From contig NZ_JAFNLL010000014.1 of NCBI RefSeq assembly GCF_017368795.1, positions 58,167 through 122,166 of the forward strand: 64,000 nt of DNA, given 5' to 3'. Under the pieces are notes generated by a model. It had not been told where the DNA came from. It made no database searches and saw nothing but the letters and a program-made list of their open reading frames with translations. Origin of the DNA: Arthrobacter cavernae. Lineage in GTDB: Bacteria > Actinomycetota > Actinomycetes > Actinomycetales > Micrococcaceae. The translations under genes were made by a program, and so were the position numbers. Each line of letters starts with the position of its first letter. Position 1 is the stretch's first letter. This document shows, one piece after another, positions 1-8,125 of the stretch.

Positions 1-868
1 CCCGCATGGGCCGCAACAGTTCGGCCCCCTCGAATTCCGTTCCCTGGTGCGCAAAGCGCAGGTGCATCACGAACTGCCCGCGCAGCGGTTCCGGCACCAT
101 TTCGAGATCGGGCAAGCGCAGGAAAGCGAGCGACGCCGACACCTCAGCGGGGAGCGACTGCGCCCAGGCCTTGAACGCCGTGAGGACGTCCCGGGCATGC
201 CCGCCTGGGTAGTAGATGCCGCCGGCGTAGAACTCTCCGAGCAGGAACAGCTTGAATTCCATGGCCGTGACAATGCCCAGGTTTCCCTTGCCGCCGCGCA
301 GCAGGGAGAACAGCCGGGGATCGCCTCCCGCCGTGACCCGCTGCTGGGTGCCGTCCGCCGTCACCAGTTCAAAGGCAATCACGTGGTCGCTGGCGAAGCC
401 GTACTTGCGGCCCATGACCGGCAGGCCGCCGCCCAGAGTGTAGCCCACCACTCCGACGTCGGTGGTGGAGCCGTGGAGGCCCATCAGTCCGAGCGGGCCC
501 GCGGCGTCAACCACGGCCTTCCACTGGACGCCGGCGCCCACCCTGACGGTCATTTCGAGCGGATCGATCTCCAGTTCCTGCATGCGCCGGGTGCTGATGA
601 GGAGCCCGCCCTGGATGGCATTGGTGGCGCCATGGCCGGTGGCCTGGACGGAGATCGAGAGGCTGCGTTGGGCCGCCCACGCAACTGCCACCGCGACGTC
701 GTCGGCGTCCAGGGCCCCGACGACGACGTCGGGAGTGTGCCTGGTGGAGAGGTTGAAGGCCGCCACTTCGGCGTCAAAGCCAGGGTCCGCCGGCGTGAAG
801 ACCGGGCCGCGGACGCTGTAGCGAAGGGCAGAGATTTCCTGGGCATCAATGAGGGGGAGCATAAGCAT
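1..868 (-). CDS. FAD-linked oxidase (BBE/6-HDNO type), 5' part only
   Basis: Reading leftward from an ATG at 868 (a second in-frame ATG lies at 862) gives about 289 residues before the window ends, so the C-terminal substrate and BBE region is missing. The protein has the PCMH-type FAD-binding fold of vanillyl-alcohol-oxidase relatives. An ATGHGATNAIQGGLLISTRRM stretch near residues 77-97 forms the pyrophosphate loop, a VGYTLGGGLPVMGRKYGFASD stretch follows, and GGKGNLGIVT lies near 195. This family oxidises sugars, alkaloids or other small alcohols and amines with covalently or tightly bound flavin. The substrate cannot be told here. The cofactor-linking His and Cys cannot be assigned safely. 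Ribosome-site support is weak for either ATG. The 460 bases upstream are AT-richer and probably hold the promoter. Confidence 0.8.
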   Translation of the reverse strand, partial: MLMLPLIDAQEISALRYSVRGPVFTPADPGFDAEVAAFNLSTRHTPDVVVGALDADDVAVAVAWAAQRSLSISVQATGHGATNAIQGGLLISTRRMQELEIDPLEMTVRVGAGVQWKAVVDAAGPLGLMGLHGSTTDVGVVGYTLGGGLPVMGRKYGFASDHVIAFELVTADGTQQRVTAGGDPRLFSLLRGGKGNLGIVTAMEFKLFLLGEFYAGGIYYPGGHARDVLTAFKAWAQSLPAEVSASLAFLRLPDLEMVPEPLRGQFVMHLRFAHQGTEFEGAELLRPMR

Positions 869-1327
869 CTTTCGTGTTGAAGGACGGCTCCCAGCAAGCC
901 TCAATCAGTTTATCCATCGAATAGATATGAGAGAAGGCTTTTAAATCACGCATAATCCCATTTGTTCCCCCCCGGCGCTTAACGGGGTGGCTTGTGAAAA
1001 AGTGAAATATCCGACTGTGACTGCCTGTGTACGGTAAGGATCGTTCGCAAGACACCGTATGAGGCTTCCCGGGGCACCCGGAAGCACGAGCATCGCCGTG
1101 TATCACTTGGCGTGTACGCACCAAAGTTACAGTTGCCTCCATTTGCGATACGCCACACGGCGAAGACCAGCCCCGTGGTTGAACCGAGGCAAACGGCGTG
1201 GCCAACAAGGGGTGGCCGTTTCTGGCGGAATCTTGCGCTAGCGTTGGGCTAATGCCCGCTGGCCCAGATCTGTCGGTTGAGGGGCAGATACCGCGCTATC
1301 AAGCGCTTTAAGGGGGATTTTAGCAAC
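869..1327. other. intergenic region, promoter-like, no convincing gene
   Basis: This stretch separates the leftward oxidase from the rightward lipoprotein. Its left half is AT-rich for this genome and has an imperfect ATC-CAT-CGA-ATAGAT dyad near 916-930, which could be a regulator site. A TCAAGCGCTTTA element lies at 1299-1310, just upstream of the lipoprotein. Short open frames on both strands lack ribosome sites and codon bias and are not called. Confidence 0.5.
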
Positions 1328-2254
1328 ATGACTTCCAACCGTTTCGGACTCTATGGTGCCGTGACTATGGCCGGTCTTACCATCAGCCTTATCCTTACAG
1401 GCTGCGGACCTCAGCCGGCAGAAAATGCGGCTGCGGAAAGTGCGGCTCCCAGCCTGACGGCCGCTGCGAAATCGGCGCCCACGGCCCTTGCTACCGCCAC
1501 TCCCACTCCCACAGCGTCTGCCACGACCGTTGCGCCTGCTCCTAAGCTTCCCGCCCAGCAGGTTGCCCTTGCCGCACCGGTCCAGCCGGCACCGGTCCAG
1601 CCGGTCCGGCCGGCACCGGTCCAGCCGGTCCGGCCGGCACCTGCCGCACCTGCTCCTGAGCTTCCCGCCCAGCAAGTGGCGCCGGTCGAGCCGGTCCAGC
1701 CGGCACCGGTCCAGCCCACACTGAAGTCCTTCACGTTCCCCGATGGGCACATTTCCTTCTCCTACCCGGCTTCCTGGTCCGTCAGAACACAACGGGGGCC
1801 GGGCCTGGAGGTGCCTCCCTGGCAGCCCGTTGACGCGATTGTCTCGGACCAAACCGGCACCGACCTCTTCAGCGTCTCAAGCGGCGCCAACGGCATCGGC
1901 TGCGTGGGTGCACCCACCAACCGCACAGTGCTCGACAGTGCAGCCGTCCCAGGAATGCGTGAAGTTGATGGCACCACGCCGATGTTCGGATTTATCGTGG
2001 AAAACATCGGCGGTGAAGACTGGTACAAAATGGCGGTCATGAACCCCCGCAACCTGGAGGAGGGCGCCGTCGGGCAGTCCTGCACGTTGCTCGTTATGGG
2101 AAACGGCGGCGTTGCCAACGGGGTCATCTTCGACCAGACGTTCTGGCCGAGCCCCCAGTCGGCGTTCCCGAGCCGACAGGCGGCGGAAGCGTGGATGGCC
2201 ACAGAACAGTACGCACAGCTCAAGGCCCTGATCATGAGCCTGAACTACTCCTAG
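1328..2254 (+). CDS. secreted lipoprotein with Pro/Ala-rich linker
   Basis: The product is a 308-residue lipoprotein. The N-terminus has a charged start, a hydrophobic core and the lipobox LTGC at about residues 24-27, so it should be lipidated and held on the outer face of the membrane. Residues 30-140 are low-complexity Ala/Pro/Thr, including repeats of PVQPVRPA and two copies of ELPAQQVA-like text, and form a flexible linker. The C-terminal 160 residues look globular (FPDGHISFSYPASWSVRT and a pair of Cys residues). They resemble the PsbP/LpqN-like folds often found in actinobacterial lipoproteins, but this is only a guess. The ATG at 1328 is preferred because a G-rich ribosome site (AGGGGGA) lies about 11 bases upstream and the signal peptide begins there. 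A strong hairpin follows the stop. Confidence 0.8.
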   Translation: MTSNRFGLYGAVTMAGLTISLILTGCGPQPAENAAAESAAPSLTAAAKSAPTALATATPTPTASATTVAPAPKLPAQQVALAAPVQPAPVQPVRPAPVQPVRPAPAAPAPELPAQQVAPVEPVQPAPVQPTLKSFTFPDGHISFSYPASWSVRTQRGPGLEVPPWQPVDAIVSDQTGTDLFSVSSGANGIGCVGAPTNRTVLDSAAVPGMREVDGTTPMFGFIVENIGGEDWYKMAVMNPRNLEEGAVGQSCTLLVMGNGGVANGVIFDQTFWPSPQSAFPSRQAAEAWMATEQYAQLKALIMSLNYS

Positions 2255-2270
2255 CGGTCTCGCAAGGGAC

Positions 2271-2299
2271 GGCGCGACGGCGATGTTCGCCGTCGCGCC
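2271..2299 (+). terminator. perfect 13-bp hairpin after the lipoprotein gene
   Basis: GGCGCGACGGCGA at 2271-2283 pairs perfectly with TCGCCGTCGCGCC at 2287-2299 around a TGT loop, starting 16 bases after the stop codon. No T-run follows, as is common for terminators in high-GC actinobacteria. Confidence 0.7.
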
Positions 2300-2665
2300 G
2301 GCGCTGACCGTCATGGCTAGCGTCTGGCGGCAACTCCTCTAGCCTGCCTCTGCAAGAGGGACCGGGGGAGGTGGGCCGTGCGTCTGGGCCGGAAACAAGA
2401 AGGCGACGGCGGCGCGGGCACGCCCCGGTCTTAGGCACCCAGGGGGTGGGGGAGGGGACTCTCTCGGCCCGGCTTCGGCGCCCGATCGTCATAGCGGCCG
2501 GCATGTCGAACGCATCAGGAAGTCGCGGGATCACCAAGATTCCGTTGCACCCCACCAGCAAAGGCTGCCTGCACGGCAGCCTCGAGCAGGCCCGCCTTCC
2601 CCGCGGCTGATCGGTACACCGTTTCCACGGCACCTCCGCTCCGGCATGCGCCGGCCGAATCGGTC
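2300..2665. other. intergenic region with G-run motif
   Basis: I see no credible gene. The stretch contains GGGGGTGGGGGAGGGGACTC at 2442-2461, closely matched by a second copy at 3264-3286 on the other side of the secreted-protein gene. A possible open frame at 2371-2610 is Arg-rich, has no ribosome site and is rejected. Confidence 0.4.
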
Positions 2666-3130
2666 CTACGCGTCCCTCACTTGGTCAAGCTGAATCTCTT
2701 CGATTGATCGGAAATTGGTGCAAGAACTGAAGTCGGGGACGCCGGGGAAGCCGGGGAAGCCGGGATCGCATAGCAACAGATCCACGATCGCCAGCGCCGT
2801 TCCATTCTTGAACGCGGAGGATTCAGCAATGACCGTGACCGTTTCTGTCTGAAGGTCACCGGTGCAGGGCTCAAAGCCGCCGGTGTTACTGCCAAAACCC
2901 CTGGCTATACGGCCCGCGTTGACCCGCTGGGAGATCATCAGATTTGAGGTAACGTTCCGGCCTTTGTCGCAGGTGAACGAGAACGACACTTCAACCGCCA
3001 CGCCTTCTGCGAGGAGGGTGCCGTCGCTGATGTCGGTCACCGACGTGGCCGCGCTGGCCGGTCCGGCCATGGCGAACAGGCCAACACCAAGGGTCAGGAG
3101 CAAAGCGGCGGAACGCATGGCTGTATTCAT
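2666..3130 (-). CDS. small secreted protein of unknown function
   Basis: The 154-residue product begins with a classic Sec signal peptide (charged start, hydrophobic LLLTLGVGLFAMAG, then PASAA-T as a signal peptidase I site near residue 28). The mature part of about 125 residues has four Cys residues, enough for two disulfides, and no transmembrane segment. I do not recognise the family. The start is well supported: AGGAGGA lies 8-9 bases before the ATG at 3130. The gene stands alone between hairpin-containing spacers, with the G-run motif about 130 bases upstream. Confidence 0.72.
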   Translation of the reverse strand: MNTAMRSAALLLTLGVGLFAMAGPASAATSVTDISDGTLLAEGVAVEVSFSFTCDKGRNVTSNLMISQRVNAGRIARGFGSNTGGFEPCTGDLQTETVTVIAESSAFKNGTALAIVDLLLCDPGFPGFPGVPDFSSCTNFRSIEEIQLDQVRDA

Positions 3131-3384
3131 GACTTAACTTCCTCCTCATTTGGGACAAGCGGCATCGCCTGCCCTGGGTGCCCTCCAGTCAGGGATCTGA
3201 CTGGGGGAGCCCAAGCACCCGGACTTAAACCATAATCTTGGGCGTTGTAGCCGTCCCCTGCAAGGGGGTGGGGAGGGGTCCCTCTTCCGATTGCCGACGC
3301 TGACCGGTGGTCTTAGAGCCTCAGGTCGCGAACGCTTCCCAGGGATTTTGGAATCGACCAAGATTGGCATGGCCACTTAACAGG
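3131..3384. other. upstream region of the secreted-protein gene
   Basis: This is non-coding. It holds the G-run element GGGGGTGGGGAGGGGTCCC (from 3264) and an imperfect dyad around CCAGTCAGGGATCTGACTGG near 3191-3210 that could form a hairpin in the 5' leader. No gene is supported. Confidence 0.4.
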
Positions 3385-3426
3385 CGCTGCCCCCGTCGCG
3401 CCACAAGGGCACGGCGGGGGGCAGCG
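3385..3426 (-). terminator. hairpin downstream of the ribokinase operon
   Basis: CGCTGCCCCC at 3385-3394 pairs with GGGGGCAGCG at 3417-3426, with further GC pairs inside. It lies 11 bases past the ribokinase stop, at the end of the leftward nucleoside operon. Confidence 0.6.
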
Positions 3427-3437
3427 ATCGAAAGAAG

Positions 3438-4400
3438 CTAGGAAGCCAGCCGGCGTTCCACGTCCTCGATGGCCGGGTAGGCGGCCTGCGTGCCTTTCTT
3501 GGTGGCGGCCAGGGCGGCGGCCACGGAGGCGAAGGACGCGGCCTCGGCCAGGGAATCCCCGGCCGCCAGCCGGGCGGCAACGGCGCCGGTGAAGGCATCG
3601 CCCGCGCCGGTGGTGTCCACGGCGTTGACCTTGGTGGGCGCAACCCGGGTGATCCGGGAACCGGCGGCCGCCTGCGAGTCGAGAACCACGGAGCCGTGGG
3701 CGCCGAGCGTCACCAGCACACGCTCCAGGCCGCGCGCGGCGAACTGCAGCCGGACCGGCTCCCACGCCGCGGCGTCGGCGTCGGCGTCTGGCACCTCGGC
3801 GTCGCCCAGGAACAGCGAGGCCTCGTGCGCGTTCACCAGCAGGACATCGCTCAAGTCCGCGAGGCTTTGCGGGATCTCCGCGTACGGCGAGAGGTTCAGC
3901 AGAACCGTTGCGCCGGCGTCGTGCCCTGCCTGTGCGGCGGCCGCGACCGTCTCGAGGCTGACCTCAAGGCAGAGGCAGACGACGGCCGCACGGTCGAAGG
4001 CATCCGCGGCGGCAGTGATGTCGGCGGGGGACAGGGTGCCGTTGGCGCCCGCCGAGATGATGATGTTGTTCTCGCCGTGCGCGTCCACGGAGATGACCGC
4101 GACGCCGGTGGCCGCAACGGAGGAGCTGCGGACGCGGGAAATATCCACGCCGGCGCTGGCGGTGGACGCCAGGAGCATGGCCCCGTTGGCGTCGTCGCCC
4201 ACCGCACCGACCAGGCTCACGTGTCCGCCGAGCTTGCTGGCGGCCACCGCCTGGTTGGCGCTCTTGCCGCCGGGGTTGACGGCAAAGCCGTTGCCGTGGA
4301 CAGTTTCGCCCGGCAGGGGGAGCCGCTCGCAGTAAATGGTCAGGTCCGCGTTCAGGGACCCGACGACGACGATCCGGCCGGCTGTGCCTTCTGGCGTCAC
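3438..4400 (-). CDS. rbsK: ribokinase, PfkB family
   Basis: The 320-residue enzyme phosphorylates ribose to ribose-5-phosphate with ATP in the cytoplasm. The N-terminal PfkB signature GGKSANQAVAASKLG lies near residues 44-58. The C-terminal signature DTTGAGDAF near 265-273 carries the catalytic Asp and the anion-hole glycines. Length is normal for the family. The start is a GTG whose first bases overlap the MFS stop codon (GTGA), so translation is probably coupled to the gene upstream. As last gene of the nucleoside hydrolase/MFS/kinase operon, it would capture the ribose released from nucleosides. A different PfkB sugar or nucleoside kinase remains possible, but the operon argues for ribose. 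Confidence 0.88.
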   Translation of the reverse strand: MTPEGTAGRIVVVGSLNADLTIYCERLPLPGETVHGNGFAVNPGGKSANQAVAASKLGGHVSLVGAVGDDANGAMLLASTASAGVDISRVRSSSVAATGVAVISVDAHGENNIIISAGANGTLSPADITAAADAFDRAAVVCLCLEVSLETVAAAAQAGHDAGATVLLNLSPYAEIPQSLADLSDVLLVNAHEASLFLGDAEVPDADADAAAWEPVRLQFAARGLERVLVTLGAHGSVVLDSQAAAGSRITRVAPTKVNAVDTTGAGDAFTGAVAARLAAGDSLAEAASFASVAAALAATKKGTQAAYPAIEDVERRLAS

Positions 4401-5824
4401 TTGGCGACCTCGGCCTCGACGGGCTTCGGGATCAGCAGGGAGGCCGCGAAGGCCGCTGCGGTGATGGCCAGGCCGGTAACCACGACGGTCAGGTAGGAGG
4501 CCTTGGCGTCGCCCAGCGCGGAGGTGGCCACCAGGATGGCTGGCAGCACCAGGAAGCTCAGGCCTGCGCCGAGGTTGAAGGCGCCGGCGTTCATGCCCGG
4601 CAGGAAGCCGGGGTTGCCGTGCGGCGAGAGGACGACGCCGAGTCCGTTCAGCATGATGTTGACCGTACCCGCATACATGATGCCCAGCAAGGCTGTTCCG
4701 GCGATCATCATGGGCAGGCTGCTGAGGCCGAAGAACGCGATGATGGCCAGGGCCGCGATGCTGCCGACCATGCCGATGCGCAGCACCTTGGTGTAGCCGA
4801 GGACCGGGGCCAGGCGGCCGCTGACGGGGCCGACCGCCCAGCCGAGCAGGGCATACGGGGTGAGGATGATGAGCGACATTTCGGTGGGTCCCAGGCCGAA
4901 GCCCGGGGCCGCAGCCTGCACGTAGGCCGGGACGATGCCGTTGATGACGGCGAAGATGCCGGTCATGGTCAGGGTTGTGGTCAGCAGCGGCGCCCAGGTG
5001 GAGCGCTGGCGCAGGTGGATGGTTTCCACCATGGGTTCCTTGGCGCGCTTCTCCACGGTCCAGAAGGCGAAGAACGCTGCGGCGGCAACCACGATCAGGC
5101 CGATGGCGAGCATCAAGGTGCCGGCGGAGAACGCCCCCACCAGCTTTGAGCCTTCGTTGAGGGCCGTGAGCAGCGCGCCGACGGCAATGACGATGAAGAA
5201 CACGCCCAGCCAGTCCATGGTAGTGCCTGCCGCGGGCTTGCTTTCGCCGGCCAGGAGGGCGATCAGGGCGGTGGCCACGAGGGCCAAGACGACCATGAGC
5301 CAGAAGATGCTGCGGAAGCCGAAGTTCTCGGCGAAGTAGCCGCCCACGAAGGAGTCGACGCCGGCCACGCCGCCGTTGACTGCCGTGATCAGGCCCATGA
5401 GGGTGCCGTACTGGCGCGGATTGCTGACGGCGGAGCGCAGCATGATCAGGCACAGGGGCACCGTGGGGCCGCTGACACCCTGGATGATGCGGCCCACGAA
5501 GAGCCAGGTGACGTCCGGGGCCATGGCCGCGATGACCGAGCCGATGGCCATCAGCAGCATCATGCCGATCAGGATCTTCTTGCGTCCGATGATGTCGCTC
5601 AGGCGCGGCAGGAACAGGGAGAACAGGGCCGCGGCCGTGAAGAACCAGGTCTGGGACAGGCCGATGACGGCCTGGTCCGTCTGCAGCTCGTTGCCCATGG
5701 TGACCAGGGCCGGGCTCAGCATGGAGGCGTTGAGCTGGAAGGCCACGCAGGCGGCCAGCAGGGCAACCATGAGGGCGGTGACGTTGGCGCGCGTGCCCTT
5801 GGTTTCAGAAAGGAGGGTGCTCAT
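4397..5824 (-). CDS. MFS transporter, probably nucleoside or ribose uptake
   Basis: The 475-residue protein has at least a dozen hydrophobic segments and the MFS cytoplasmic loop motif after TM2 (RLSDIIGRKK, about residues 74-83), plus GRIIQGVSGPTVPL in TM4. This resembles drug:H+ antiporter-type carriers. It is the middle gene of three. Its ATG overlaps the nucleoside hydrolase stop (TAATG) and its TGA overlaps the ribokinase GTG. That tight coupling suggests it imports the nucleoside or sugar used by its neighbours, although the subfamily also contains exporters. Specificity cannot be read from the sequence. Confidence 0.85.
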   Translation of the reverse strand: MSTLLSETKGTRANVTALMVALLAACVAFQLNASMLSPALVTMGNELQTDQAVIGLSQTWFFTAAALFSLFLPRLSDIIGRKKILIGMMLLMAIGSVIAAMAPDVTWLFVGRIIQGVSGPTVPLCLIMLRSAVSNPRQYGTLMGLITAVNGGVAGVDSFVGGYFAENFGFRSIFWLMVVLALVATALIALLAGESKPAAGTTMDWLGVFFIVIAVGALLTALNEGSKLVGAFSAGTLMLAIGLIVVAAAAFFAFWTVEKRAKEPMVETIHLRQRSTWAPLLTTTLTMTGIFAVINGIVPAYVQAAAPGFGLGPTEMSLIILTPYALLGWAVGPVSGRLAPVLGYTKVLRIGMVGSIAALAIIAFFGLSSLPMMIAGTALLGIMYAGTVNIMLNGLGVVLSPHGNPGFLPGMNAGAFNLGAGLSFLVLPAILVATSALGDAKASYLTVVVTGLAITAAAFAASLLIPKPVEAEVAK

Positions 5825-6864
5825 TACTTGGCCTCTGCGGTTGCTGCTGCGAGGTCTGCGGCTGCGGCGAGGTCTGCTGCGGGCGCGGCAGCGGGCTCGC
5901 CCGGCTCGCCGATGCGGACGAGGGCGTCCGTGACGAGGTTCCAGAACTTCTCGTGGTCAAGGTCGACGGCGACGGAGGTGTGGCAGTCTTCCGGTGCCGG
6001 GGCGCGGAAATCGGCCACGGTCATGCCGAGCGTGAGCTTGCCCTGCAGCTCGATGTCCACGGGGACCTTGCGGGTGGTCATGACGGTGGGGTCGATGACG
6101 TAGGCCACGGCGCAGGGATCGTGGACCGGCGGGTAGTCGAAGCCCTGGGCGTCCTTGTAGGTCTTGGTGAAGAACTCCATCAGTTCCATCACGAACTGGG
6201 CCGGATTGGTGCCCACGGCCGCGATCTTCTCGACGACGTCCGGGGTGGCCAGCGCCTGGTGTGTGAGGTCCAGGCCGACCATCACCACGGGCCACTTCTC
6301 GTTGAACACGATGTGTGCGGCCTCGGGGTCGATGATGATGTTGAATTCGGCCACGGCGCTCCAGTTGCCCACGTGGTAGCCGCCGCCCATGAGGACGACT
6401 TCCTTCACGCGTTCAACGATGCGCGGTTCCTTGCGGGCAGCCAGAGCGATGTTGGTGAGGCCGCCGGTGGGGACCAGGGTGACCGTGCCGGGCTCGTGGG
6501 CCATGATCGTCTCGATGATGAGGTCGACGGCGTGGCGCGGGTCCAGTTCGATGGTGGACGCGGGCTGGGCGGGGCCGTCCATGCCGGTCTCGCCGTGGAT
6601 GGACGGCGCGGTTTCGATGGTGCGGACCAGGGGCCGGGCGCAGCCGGCGGCGAAGGGGACTCCTGTGATGCCGGCGATGGTGCCTACAGAGAGGGCGTTG
6701 CGGGTGACCTTTTCGAGGGTCTGGTTGCCCACTACGGTGGTGACGGCGAGCAGCTCGATGTCCGGGTTGCCGTGCGCCAGGAGCAGCGCCACGGCGTCGT
6801 CATGTCCGGGGTCGCAGTCCAGGATGATCTTCTTGCGTTCAGGGGTCATGGTGTTGGGGTCCAT
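5824..6864 (-). CDS. inosine/uridine-preferring nucleoside hydrolase
   Basis: The enzyme hydrolyses the N-glycosidic bond of ribonucleosides to free base and ribose. The N-terminal calcium-binding motif DCDPGHDDA is clear (about residues 16-24 from this start), and NIIIDPEAAHIVF and the C-terminal HDPCAVAYVIDP match the family core. Three in-frame starts exist: GTG 6876, ATG 6870 and ATG 6864. The last is chosen because GGAG lies 6 bases before it. The C-terminal 30 residues are an Ala/Glu-rich tail beyond the usual fold. It is first in a three-gene coupled operon with a carrier and ribokinase, divergent from a LacI repressor with two operators in the gap. Exact base preference is unknown. 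Confidence 0.88.
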   Translation of the reverse strand: MDPNTMTPERKKIILDCDPGHDDAVALLLAHGNPDIELLAVTTVVGNQTLEKVTRNALSVGTIAGITGVPFAAGCARPLVRTIETAPSIHGETGMDGPAQPASTIELDPRHAVDLIIETIMAHEPGTVTLVPTGGLTNIALAARKEPRIVERVKEVVLMGGGYHVGNWSAVAEFNIIIDPEAAHIVFNEKWPVVMVGLDLTHQALATPDVVEKIAAVGTNPAQFVMELMEFFTKTYKDAQGFDYPPVHDPCAVAYVIDPTVMTTRKVPVDIELQGKLTLGMTVADFRAPAPEDCHTSVAVDLDHEKFWNLVTDALVRIGEPGEPAAAPAADLAAAADLAAATAEAK

Positions 6865-6942
6865 GTTCATCTCCACGTCATTGGGGCCTGCCGGGGCAGG
6901 GCGCTAGGTCATTCAGAGGAATTCTGGCACTGCATGGCCCGT

Positions 6943-6981
6943 CACGTCAAGCGCTTAACGTGAAATGCGTCAAGCGCTTGA
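6943..6981. promoter_or_regulatory. tandem LacI-type operators in the divergent promoter
   Basis: CACGTCAAGCGCTTAACGTG (6943-6962) is a 20-bp palindrome with one mismatched pair. TCAAGCGCTTGA (6970-6981) is a perfect 12-bp palindrome. The AAGCGCTT cores are 23 bp apart centre to centre, close to two helical turns. Both lie between the nucleoside hydrolase and lacI-type genes and fit LacI-family half-sites with a central CG. The adjacent repressor is the likely ligand. Confidence 0.8.
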
Positions 6982-7027
6982 TGCCATGTGGCGGCAGAAG
7001 TGGCGAAATCCCGGCTACGATCGATGC

Positions 7028-8083
7028 ATGGAACCCGCGGAACGAGTGCAGCAGCCCCCTGCAGGTGGACCACCCCCTGGGCGTGCGCACCGCGTCACCG
7101 CGGCGATGGTGGCCGCCCGGGCCGGGGTCTCGACGGCCACGGTGTCCCTCGTGGCCAACGGCAAAACCCGGGGGCGCGTCTCCGATGACAACATCTCCCG
7201 TGTCCGCCAGGCCATCTCCGAGCTCGGCTACGTGGTGGACGGCATCGGGAGTTCCCTGTCCAAGGGCGTCAGCTCCATCGTGATCCTGGTGGCCCCGGAC
7301 ATCGCCAACCCCTTCTTCGCCAAGGTCATCGCGGGCATCCGCGAATCGCTGGGTTCCGAGTACCAGCTTCTGCTTTCCGTGACCGACGCCGGCGAATTCC
7401 CCCGGGCCGACGACGTCCGCAAGCTCCTGGCCCTCCGTCCCGCAGGCCTGCTGGTGGACGCGCCCAGCGCCGGCTTCCTGGAGGACCTTTCGGTGGCAGG
7501 GCCCATGGTGCTCCTGGACGCGCCGGGCATGGAAAGCTACGCCCCGTCCGTGAACCTCGACGTCGCCCACGGTGCCCGAGAACTGGCGGCGCACCTGGCC
7601 GCCACGGGACACCGGCGAGTGGCCTATGTGGACAGCGTTACGGGCACGGCAACGTTCGAGATCCGCCGCGCCGCGTTCCTGGACGAGGCCGCCGCTTGCG
7701 GGATTGCCGTGGCCCATGAGCACATCATCAGCACCACCATCGACGTCGGGGCCGCCGCCGTCGCGTTCGCCGCCGCCTGGCCGCGGTGGCAGCAGGCCGG
7801 CGTCACCGCCGTCGTCTGCGGCACGGACACGCACGCCTACGGCGTGCTGCAGGAAGCGCGGGTTGCCGGGGTCCGCATCCCGGAGGAACTGGCCGTGGCG
7901 GGCTTCGACGACCTGCCGTACTCGGCCACGTCCAACCCGGGCCTGACCAGCGTGCACCTGCCGGCCACGCCGCTGGGGCTCAAGGCCGGCGAACAGCTCC
8001 GCGGGCTCATGGAGGGCCGGGTGCTGGAACAGCCGCAGCTCACACTGGAGAGTTCGCTGGTGGTGCGCGGCTCCACTGTGTAG
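7028..8083 (+). CDS. LacI-family repressor of the nucleoside operon
   Basis: The 351-residue regulator has an N-terminal helix-turn-helix (VTAAMVAARAGVSTATVSLVANGK, about residues 20-43) with the hinge helix following, then a periplasmic-binding-type effector domain (IVILVAPDIANPFFAKVIAGI; AVAGFDDLPYSATSNPGLTSV near the end). It is divergent from the nucleoside hydrolase operon across two AAGCGCTT palindromes, so it very likely represses that operon and itself, with a nucleoside or ribose as inducer (inferred). The ATG at 7028 is chosen over an in-frame start at 6965 that would lie inside the operators. No ribosome site precedes it. TACGAT lies 7-8 bases upstream, so the mRNA may be leaderless. 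Confidence 0.85.
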   Translation: MEPAERVQQPPAGGPPPGRAHRVTAAMVAARAGVSTATVSLVANGKTRGRVSDDNISRVRQAISELGYVVDGIGSSLSKGVSSIVILVAPDIANPFFAKVIAGIRESLGSEYQLLLSVTDAGEFPRADDVRKLLALRPAGLLVDAPSAGFLEDLSVAGPMVLLDAPGMESYAPSVNLDVAHGARELAAHLAATGHRRVAYVDSVTGTATFEIRRAAFLDEAAACGIAVAHEHIISTTIDVGAAAVAFAAAWPRWQQAGVTAVVCGTDTHAYGVLQEARVAGVRIPEELAVAGFDDLPYSATSNPGLTSVHLPATPLGLKAGEQLRGLMEGRVLEQPQLTLESSLVVRGSTV

Positions 8084-8125
8084 GGTCTGGACTGCATCGG
8101 TCCCGGCGCCGGGCGCGCCGGACTT

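Noticed and set aside
846..1208. Leftward open frame of 120 codons upstream of the oxidase
   Set aside because: It overlaps the oxidase start and the AT-rich promoter region, and its codon use does not resemble neighbouring genes.
2371..2610. Rightward open frame of 79 codons in the intergenic region
   Set aside because: Arg-rich composition expected from chance in GC-rich DNA, no ribosome site and no recognisable fold.
3438..5453. A long 671-codon leftward frame containing ribokinase
   Set aside because: Its upstream half is an out-of-frame shadow of the MFS gene; the true kinase starts at GTG 4400 overlapping the MFS stop.
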